DNA of 11,046 nt from Klebsiella pneumoniae (GTDB lineage Bacteria; Pseudomonadota; Gammaproteobacteria; Ga0077536): NCBI GenBank assembly GCA_945873015.1, contig CAMCBY010000090.1:1-11046 (forward strand). Direction: 5' to 3'. A program made the position numbers and the translations under genes. Position 1 is the first letter of the stretch. Each line of letters starts with the position of its first letter. Of the stretch, positions 6,068 through 11,046 are shown in pieces. Below the pieces are notes generated by a model. That model did not search any database. It was not told where the DNA came from and saw only the letters and a program-made list of their open reading frames with translations.

Positions 6068-7374
6068 CAGGGCGTTATCCGCAGACCACAGGCCGTGGCG
6101 GTGGCGGCGAAGGTGGGAAAGGAAGTCGCGATATTGGCCGCATTACGAATCGTGATCGGGCCATCGGCGCGCAGCGCCGCCATCGCAAATGCCATCGCGA
6201 TGCGGTGGTCGCCGTGGGCATCGATTTCGCCACCGTGCAACTGCCCACCCTCGATGGCGATGCCGTCGTCGAACACCTCGGTCTGAATACCAAGCGCGTT
6301 GAGTCCGTCGGCCATCACCGCGATGCGGTCACTTTCTTTGTGTCGCAGCTCTTCTGCGCCGTGCAGTACGGTACGGCCGCGGGCACAGGCCGCAGCGATA
6401 AAAATGGCCGGGAACTCGTCGATGGCGAGCGGTACCGCGGCTTGCGGGATCTCGATGCCGACCAGATCTGAACCGTAGATGGTCAGGTCAGCTACCGGCT
6501 CACTGCCAACCGCGCGCGGTGCGCCGTGGTCAATCCGAGCGCCCATCGCGCTCATGATGTCGAGCACACCGGTGCGGGTCGGATTGACGCCGACAGCCGG
6601 CAGGGTCAGCTGGCTGCCGGGCGCAATCGCCGCGCCAATGATAAAAAAGGCCGCCGAGGAGATATCCGCCGGCACGGCGATATCGAAGGGTTTCAAGCGC
6701 TGCCCACCGCGCAGGCTGACGGTACCGGCGTGGCTGTCGAGTTCGACACCGCAGGCGCGCAGCATGAGTTCGGTGTGGTCACGGGTCGGCGCCGGTTCGG
6801 TCACGCGCGTCACACCGTCGGCATACAGCCCGGCCAGCAGCACCGCCGATTTGACCTGCGCACTCGCGACCGGCAGCACGTAGTCGATGGCTTGCAGTCG
6901 CCCGCCGCCGGCCAGTATCACCGGCGGCGTGCCGCCCTCGGCGGTAGTAAGGCGCGCGCCCATGCGGTTCAAAGGTTCGGCCACACGCCGCATCGGACGA
7001 CGGCTCAAAGACGGATCGCCGGTCAACGTCGCCGCGAGGCCAGCGCCCGCGAGGATGCCGCACAGCAGGCGCATCGAGGTGCCGGAGTTGCCGAGATAGA
7101 GCGGCGCCTGCGGCGCCTGCAAACCATCGACGCCGACGCCGTGCACGGTCAGACGACCGTCACCGTGATTGTCGATGGTGACGCCGAGGGCACGAAACGC
7201 ATCGATGGTCGCGAGCACGTCTTCTCCGAGCAGACAATCGGAGACCTGACACACGCCGTCGGATAAGGCCCCGAACATCACCGAGCGATGGGACACCGAT
7301 TTGTCGCCGGGAACGACCACAGTACCGGTCAGCGCGCCTCCGGGCGCAACGATGAGATCATTGGCGACGTGCAT
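6067..7374 (-). CDS. aroA: 3-phosphoshikimate 1-carboxyvinyltransferase (EPSP synthase)
   Basis: AroA condenses shikimate 3-phosphate with phosphoenolpyruvate to give EPSP, the step before chorismate; it is the glyphosate target. The 435-residue protein has the normal two-domain length. Visible motifs are PGDKSVSHR (22-30), LGNSGTSMRL (94-103), SRRPMRR (124-130), SAQVK (171-175), RDHTE (198-202), NPTRTG (264-269), DE at 319-320, HKESDR (345-350) and GDHRIAM (388-394). The set GDKS, SAQVK, RDHTE and NPTR corresponds to the class II signature, as in the Agrobacterium CP4 enzyme. However, the CP4 GNAATG loop is replaced by GNSGTS, so glyphosate tolerance cannot be inferred. ATG 7374 lies inside the 3' end of tyrA (17-nt overlap, +1 frame) with GGA about six bases upstream. 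The stop overlaps the cmk start by one base, indicating one coupled unit tyrA-aroA-cmk. Confidence 0.98.
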   Translation of the reverse strand: MHVANDLIVAPGGALTGTVVVPGDKSVSHRSVMFGALSDGVCQVSDCLLGEDVLATIDAFRALGVTIDNHGDGRLTVHGVGVDGLQAPQAPLYLGNSGTSMRLLCGILAGAGLAATLTGDPSLSRRPMRRVAEPLNRMGARLTTAEGGTPPVILAGGGRLQAIDYVLPVASAQVKSAVLLAGLYADGVTRVTEPAPTRDHTELMLRACGVELDSHAGTVSLRGGQRLKPFDIAVPADISSAAFFIIGAAIAPGSQLTLPAVGVNPTRTGVLDIMSAMGARIDHGAPRAVGSEPVADLTIYGSDLVGIEIPQAAVPLAIDEFPAIFIAAACARGRTVLHGAEELRHKESDRIAVMADGLNALGIQTEVFDDGIAIEGGQLHGGEIDAHGDHRIAMAFAMAALRADGPITIRNAANIATSFPTFAATATACGLRITP

Positions 7375-8239
7375 TGGCTTCCGGTACTACGCAGCGATCG
7401 CGCGCCTGTTTGGCACGCTTGAAGGATTGTTCGAGCATCGCGCCATCGCCTTCGCGCAGCGCCTGCATAAGACGTTCAAGGCGCGCGCTGTAGGCACCAC
7501 AGATCTCCAGCAACGCATCGCGATTGGCGAGCGCGATATCGCGCCACATCTCCGGGTTGCTGGAAGCGATGCGGGTGAAATCACGAAAGCCGCCGGCCGC
7601 AAACGCAAAAATATCGTCGGCGTCATTGGCAGCGGCAAGCATATCGACCAAGGTGAAGGCCAGCATATGCGGTAAATGGGATGTCGCGGCCAGCACTCGA
7701 TCGTGATCCTCCACTGCCATGTGTGTGACGCGCGCTCCGGCGCATTCCCACATCGCATGGACACGCGCCAGCGCCTCGTTATCGGTTTCGGCGATTGGCG
7801 TCAGGATGACGCGGTGGCCGACATAAAGTTCGGCAAACGCGGCTTGTGCACCGCTGTGTTCAGTACCGGCGATTGGATGGCCGGGTACAAAACGAGAGAT
7901 AGCCGGGCCTAAAGCCGCACGCGCAGCCGCCACCACGCTGGCCTTGGTACTGCCCACGTCGGTGACGATGGAAGTCGCTTTCAGTACCGGCGCGATGTCT
8001 GCCAGGATGACGGCGGTCGAACCCAAAGTCGCTCCGATCACGACCATATCGGCGTCGACCACAGCCTGCGCGGCGTCCTGGCTGAAACTGTCGATGACAC
8101 CTAGCGCGACCGCCTGTTCGAGATTGGCAAGGCCACGCCCGACGCCGACCACTTCGCCAACCTGTCCCGCCTTGCGCAACGCGCACGCCAGCGAACCACC
8201 GATCAGGCCAACGCCTATCACCACCAGCTTGGAAATCAT
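7358..8239 (-). CDS. tyrA: Prephenate dehydrogenase
   Basis: TyrA oxidatively decarboxylates prephenate to 4-hydroxyphenylpyruvate, the precursor of tyrosine. The 293-residue protein has an N-terminal Rossmann fold with GVGLIGG at 9-15, and DVGSTK at 94-99. Substrate-pocket motifs are GHPIAGTEHSG (120-130), which carries the conserved active-site histidine, SHLPH (187-191) and GFRDFTRIASSNPEMW (217-232). It is a monofunctional dehydrogenase, with no chorismate mutase domain as in enteric TyrA and no fused AroA as in Pseudomonas. It could prefer NAD or NADP; the sequence alone does not settle this, nor whether arogenate is also used. ATG 8239 follows pheA by 29 nt with AAGGTGA just upstream. 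The 3' end overlaps aroA by 17 nt. Confidence 0.95.
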   Translation of the reverse strand: MISKLVVIGVGLIGGSLACALRKAGQVGEVVGVGRGLANLEQAVALGVIDSFSQDAAQAVVDADMVVIGATLGSTAVILADIAPVLKATSIVTDVGSTKASVVAAARAALGPAISRFVPGHPIAGTEHSGAQAAFAELYVGHRVILTPIAETDNEALARVHAMWECAGARVTHMAVEDHDRVLAATSHLPHMLAFTLVDMLAAANDADDIFAFAAGGFRDFTRIASSNPEMWRDIALANRDALLEICGAYSARLERLMQALREGDGAMLEQSFKRAKQARDRCVVPEANARRQ

Positions 8240-8268
8240 GCGGTCACCTTGGCGAGCCTGCGCTGCGC

Positions 8269-9354
8269 TCAGAGAATGGCGCGCGGATAGCTGCCGAGCA
8301 GCTTGAACAGACTTGCGCGGTTTTCAATCTCGGCTAGGGCTGCCGCCACCACCGGGTCATCGTTATGCCCGAGCAGATCGACAAAAAACAGGTAATCCCA
8401 GACACCATTACGCGCCGGACGCGATTCGATACGCGTCATGCTGATCCCGCGTTCGGCCAATACACTCAAAATGGCATGCAGTGCGCCGGCCTTGTTGGGC
8501 AGACCGAACATCACACTGGTGACGTCATCGCCGCTGTCACGCGGTATCGCGCGCCCCAACACGGCGAAGCGCGTGGTGTTATGGGGGAAGTCTTCGATAT
8601 TGGATGCAAGCGCAGTGAGCCCATAACGGCGCCCGGCATCGATGCTCGCGATTGCGGCGCTGCCGGCTTCCTGACGCGCGCGCTGCGCGGCAGCCGCATT
8701 GGAACTGAAAGCGATGCGCTCGGCCGCCGGCAGGTGACGGTCCAACCAGCCGCGACATTGCGCAAGCGCCTGCTCATGAGCGTAAACGCGTTGCACTTCC
8801 TCAAGTGAGGAGACATTGGTCAACAACTGGTGATGGACTGCCAACACGATTTCAGCGCAGATGCGCAACGACGATTCGCTCAGGCAATCCAAGGTCTGGT
8901 TGATTGAGCCGCCGACCGAATTCTCTATCGGCACCACGCCGTAGTCGCAGGCGCGCGATTCGACTTCGCGAAACACTTCGCCGACGCTGGTGTTCGCTAC
9001 CGGCTCAATCGCACCACCGAAATGTTTCATCACCGCGGCATGGGTGTAGGTGCCTTCGGGGCCGAGATAAGCAACCCGCAGTGCGTGTTCCAGGGACAGA
9101 CAGGTGGAAATGATTTCGCGCATCACGCGCACCAGATCTTCGTCTGGCAGCGGGCCGGGGTTGGCTTCCACCAGGCGCCGCAGAATGCGTGCTTCGCGTT
9201 CGGGACGGTAGAACTCGGTGACTGTGCCGCTGGCGCGTTTTACGTCGCCCACTTCGGTGGTCAGCGCCGCGCGGCGATTGAGCAGTTGCAGTAGCTCGTC
9301 ATCGACCGCGTCTATCATGACGCGCAATTCGCCTATACGCTGCTCGGTCGACAT
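8269..9354 (-). CDS. pheA: Bifunctional chorismate mutase / prephenate dehydratase
   Basis: This P-protein converts chorismate to prephenate and then to phenylpyruvate, committing flux to phenylalanine. The 361-residue chain has three parts. The AroQ-type chorismate mutase (about 1-88) retains R11, R28, K39 and E52 at the E. coli-equivalent positions. The prephenate dehydratase (about 92-270) shows AYLGPEGTYTHAA (95-107), VPIENSVGGS (141-150) and NTTRF (259-263) with its catalytic threonine. The ACT regulatory domain (about 279-361) has the phenylalanine-binding GAL (290-292) and ESRPAR (310-315), so feedback inhibition by phenylalanine is expected. ATG 9354 starts just before the mutase helix; its ribosome-binding site is weak. 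I see no phenylalanine-rich leader peptide upstream, so pheL-type attenuation is not supported. tyrA follows after 29 nt. Confidence 0.98.
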   Translation of the reverse strand: MSTEQRIGELRVMIDAVDDELLQLLNRRAALTTEVGDVKRASGTVTEFYRPEREARILRRLVEANPGPLPDEDLVRVMREIISTCLSLEHALRVAYLGPEGTYTHAAVMKHFGGAIEPVANTSVGEVFREVESRACDYGVVPIENSVGGSINQTLDCLSESSLRICAEIVLAVHHQLLTNVSSLEEVQRVYAHEQALAQCRGWLDRHLPAAERIAFSSNAAAAQRARQEAGSAAIASIDAGRRYGLTALASNIEDFPHNTTRFAVLGRAIPRDSGDDVTSVMFGLPNKAGALHAILSVLAERGISMTRIESRPARNGVWDYLFFVDLLGHNDDPVVAAALAEIENRASLFKLLGSYPRAIL

Positions 9355-9374
9355 CGGGTGCGACTCAGTCCGTG

Positions 9375-9394
9375 AGCCGTCGCGGCTGACGGCT
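9375..9394 (-). other. Stem-loop in pheA leader
   Basis: AGCCGTC (9375-9381) and GACGGCT (9388-9394) form an exact 7-bp stem with a 6-nt loop, 20 nt upstream of the pheA ATG. The following transcript (CACGGACTGAG) has no U-tract. It may affect pheA translation or protect the gyrA mRNA end; function is unproven. Confidence 0.35.
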
Positions 9395-9433
9395 ACGCCA
9401 ACGCGCCACTAATCGGTTCGAGAGCATGATGAA

Positions 9434-9447
9434 GGCCGCCGTCGGCC
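9434..9447 (-). other. Short GC hairpin just after the gyrA stop
   Basis: GGCCG and CGGCC pair around a 4-nt loop, a few bases after the gyrA TAG. The transcript then reads TTCATCATG. The stem is 5 bp and the tail is not U-rich, so terminator activity would be weak at best. It coincides with the fifth copy of the gyrA-tail repeat and may simply reflect that repeat. Confidence 0.25.
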
Positions 9448-9516
9448 GCGCTATTCGCTGGCGGCGCCGTCGGCGCCGTCGGCTACGTCATCACCAGCGC
9501 CGTCGGCACCGTCGGC
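9437..9516. repeat. Short GCCGACGGC repeat array in gyrA 3' end and beyond
   Basis: The plus-strand unit CGCCGTCGGC occurs at 9465-9474, 9474-9483 and 9498-9507, with a one-mismatch copy at 9507-9516. They form two tandem pairs with a 9-nt period. A further exact copy at 9437-9446 lies past the gyrA stop and in another frame. In gyrA each pair encodes the alternating ADGADGA peptide of the acidic tail. Confidence 0.7.
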
Positions 9517-11046
9517 CAGTTCGCCGTCCTCGATGTCGCCGCCTTCGCCCGAGATGCCGGCGAGGTCTGCTATCTGCTCGAGGCCGACCAGCGATTCACC
9601 ATCGGCCAGGGCGATCAGGCGCACGCCCTGGGTGTTACGACCAATGACTGAAATGCCGGCTACCGGTGTGCGCACCAAGGTGCCTTTATCGCTGATCAGC
9701 ATGATTTCGTCGTCGTCGGACACCGCGACCGCACCGATCACATTGCCATTGCGCTCACTGGCCTGGATGGCAATCACACCCTGGCCGCCACGGCCCTTGA
9801 CCGGATATTCCTCGAAACGCGTGCGTTTGCCGTAACCCTTGGAGGTGGCGATCAGCACCGTGCCTTCACCTTCCATGGAAATCAGGCCGATGACTTCCTG
9901 ATCGGGGCCAAGGCGAATACCGCGCACGCCGCGCGCCAGTCGTCCCATCGGCCGCACATGCTGCTCGGAGAAGCGCACCGCTTTGCCGCCGGAGCTGACC
10001 AGCATGAGATCGGCCGCGCCCTGGGTGAGCGCCACGCCGACCAGACGATCGTTGTCGTCGAGGTCGACCGCAATGATGCCGGCGGTACGCGGACGCGAAA
10101 AACTCGCGAGCGAAGTCTTCTTGATGACACCGCTGGCGGTCGCCATCACGACATAGAGCTCAGGGTCGAATTCCTTGATCGGCAGCACCGCAGTGATGCG
10201 CTCGTTGTCGGTCAGGGGCAGCAGATTGACCAGCGGACGACCGCGTGCGGTGCGGCCGGCCTGCGGCACTTCGTAGACTTTAAGCCAGTACAACTTGCCG
10301 TGATTGGAGAAGCACAACATGGTGTCATGGGTATTGGCCACGAACAGCTTGTCGACAAAATCCTCGTCACGGGTGGTGGTCGCGGTCTTGCCCTTGCCAC
10401 CGCGGCGCTGCGAACGGTAGACCTCAATCGGCTGCGACTTGGCATAACCGGCGTGGGACAAGGTCACCACCACGTCTTCCTGGGAGATCAGATCTTCCAG
10501 CGACAGGTTCTCGTGGTTCTCGACGATTTGCGTACGGCGCTCGTCACCGAACTGCTCGCGAATTTCCAATAGCTCGTCGCGAATCACCTGCATCAAACGC
10601 TCGGGACGGTGCAGGATGTCCAGCAGGTCATCGATGCGCGCCAGCACTTCGCGGTATTCCTCGAGAATCTTGTCCTGCTCGAGCGCGGTCAGGCGCTGCA
10701 GACGCATGTCGAGGATTTCTTTCGCCTGACGTTCAGACAGATGATAACCATCGGCCTTCATGCCGAACTGTGGCGCGAGATCCTGCGGCCGCGAGACATC
10801 CGAACCGGCCCGTTCCAGCATGGTCATCACCATGCCCGGCGCCCACGCTTCGGCCATCAACGCTTCGCGCGCTTCGTTCGGGTTCGGCGAGGCCTTGATC
10901 AGCGCGATGATCGGGTCGATGTTGGCCAGCGCGACAGCGAGACCTTCCAGAATATGAGCGCGGTCACGCGCCTTGCGCACTTCGAACAGGGTGCGACGGG
11001 TCACCACCTCACGGCGATGACGCAGGAAACAATCCAGCAATTCGAG
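9451..11046 (-). CDS. gyrA: DNA gyrase subunit A, C-terminal part (cut by window edge)
   Basis: GyrA is the breakage-reunion and DNA-wrapping subunit of gyrase, which introduces negative supercoils. The frame is open for 531 residues from the window edge to TAG at 9451. It begins near E. coli residue 348 in the coiled coil (DCFLRHRREVVTRRTLFEVR), so the catalytic tyrosine and the quinolone-resistance region are not in the window. The dimerisation part is followed by EDLISQEDVVVTLSHAGY and then the beta-pinwheel DNA-wrapping domain. The GyrA-box QRRGGKG (codons at about 10410-10390) distinguishes it from ParC. Pinwheel blades repeat as GRPLVNLLP, RTAGIIAVDL, ARGVRGIRLG, YGKRTRFEEYP and GRNTQGVRLI. 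The protein ends in an acidic, Gly/Ala-rich tail (35 residues, 9454-9558) that follows the known position of the regulatory GyrA tail. pheA follows after 96 nt. Confidence 0.98.
   Translation of the reverse strand, partial: LELLDCFLRHRREVVTRRTLFEVRKARDRAHILEGLAVALANIDPIIALIKASPNPNEAREALMAEAWAPGMVMTMLERAGSDVSRPQDLAPQFGMKADGYHLSERQAKEILDMRLQRLTALEQDKILEEYREVLARIDDLLDILHRPERLMQVIRDELLEIREQFGDERRTQIVENHENLSLEDLISQEDVVVTLSHAGYAKSQPIEVYRSQRRGGKGKTATTTRDEDFVDKLFVANTHDTMLCFSNHGKLYWLKVYEVPQAGRTARGRPLVNLLPLTDNERITAVLPIKEFDPELYVVMATASGVIKKTSLASFSRPRTAGIIAVDLDDNDRLVGVALTQGAADLMLVSSGGKAVRFSEQHVRPMGRLARGVRGIRLGPDQEVIGLISMEGEGTVLIATSKGYGKRTRFEEYPVKGRGGQGVIAIQASERNGNVIGAVAVSDDDEIMLISDKGTLVRTPVAGISVIGRNTQGVRLIALADGESLVGLEQIADLAGISGEGGDIEDGELADGADGAGDDVADGADGAASE

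Larger units (their letters stand above)
9355..9450. other. gyrA-pheA intergenic region
   Basis: This 96-nt gap contains two GC-rich stem-loops and an extra copy of the gyrA-tail repeat. I see neither serC (often found here) nor a phenylalanine-rich leader peptide. No strong -35/-10 pair or U-tract terminator is visible, so readthrough from gyrA into pheA is possible. Confidence 0.5.

Noticed and set aside
6526..7266. Long plus-strand open frame (246 codons) opposite aroA
   Set aside because: It is antisense to a fully conserved EPSP synthase, has His/Arg/Gly-rich low-complexity composition and no recognisable motif. Such frames are common opposite GC-rich genes.
9355..9450. Possible pheL-type attenuator before pheA
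   Set aside because: No phenylalanine-codon-rich peptide and no terminator with a U-tract; the 7-bp stem alone does not support attenuation.
1..11046. Mobile element, CRISPR array, tRNA/rRNA, toxin-antitoxin or novel defence system
   Set aside because: Read on both strands, the window is filled by ten conserved chromosomal genes with short gaps; no spacer-repeat pattern, terminal inverted repeats, RNA gene or unexplained coding block was seen.

Overview
The window is a contiguous run of housekeeping genes, all on the minus strand, from a GC-rich gammaproteobacterium (about 60% GC by eye). Three observations support the lineage: ihfB beside rpsA, the paired lapA-lapB genes of lipopolysaccharide quality control, and the order pheA-tyrA-aroA-cmk-rpsA-ihfB downstream of gyrA. 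I cannot name a genus. Nothing suggests a plasmid, phage or genomic island: no transposase, integrase, tRNA, CRISPR or atypical block of composition was seen.

Read in the direction of transcription (high to low coordinates), the layout is as follows. The 3' part of gyrA (9451-11046, cut by the window edge) encodes the end of the breakage-reunion domain and the complete C-terminal DNA-wrapping domain. A 96-nt gap leads to an aromatic amino acid block: pheA (chorismate mutase/prephenate dehydratase), tyrA (prephenate dehydrogenase) and aroA (EPSP synthase). aroA makes the precursor of chorismate; pheA and tyrA take chorismate and prephenate to phenylalanine and tyrosine. cmk (CMP kinase) follows in a stop/start overlap with aroA. 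After a 120-nt gap come rpsA (ribosomal protein S1) and ihfB (IHF beta with an unusual acidic tail), then lapA and lapB (envelope proteins that control LPS synthesis), pyrF (OMP decarboxylase) and the 5' part of mfd (transcription-repair coupling factor, cut by the window edge).

The genes are tightly packed: tyrA/aroA overlap by 17 nt, aroA/cmk share one base, and lapA/lapB overlap by 11 nt. Elsewhere the gaps are 27 to 120 nt, so there is no gene-free stretch over 300 bases. Several gaps hold GC-rich stem-loops without a U-tract. The best has an 11-bp perfect stem between rpsA and ihfB. Compared with the Pseudomonas-type order, serC and hisC are absent from the gyrA-pheA-tyrA interval, and tyrA and aroA are separate rather than fused.

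I found no previously undescribed system. The points most worth a second look are the acidic C-terminal extension of IHF beta, the 9-nt repeat array that builds the gyrA acidic tail and recurs past its stop codon, the tyrA/aroA overlap, the class II-like EPSP synthase motifs, and the untranslated stem-loops.
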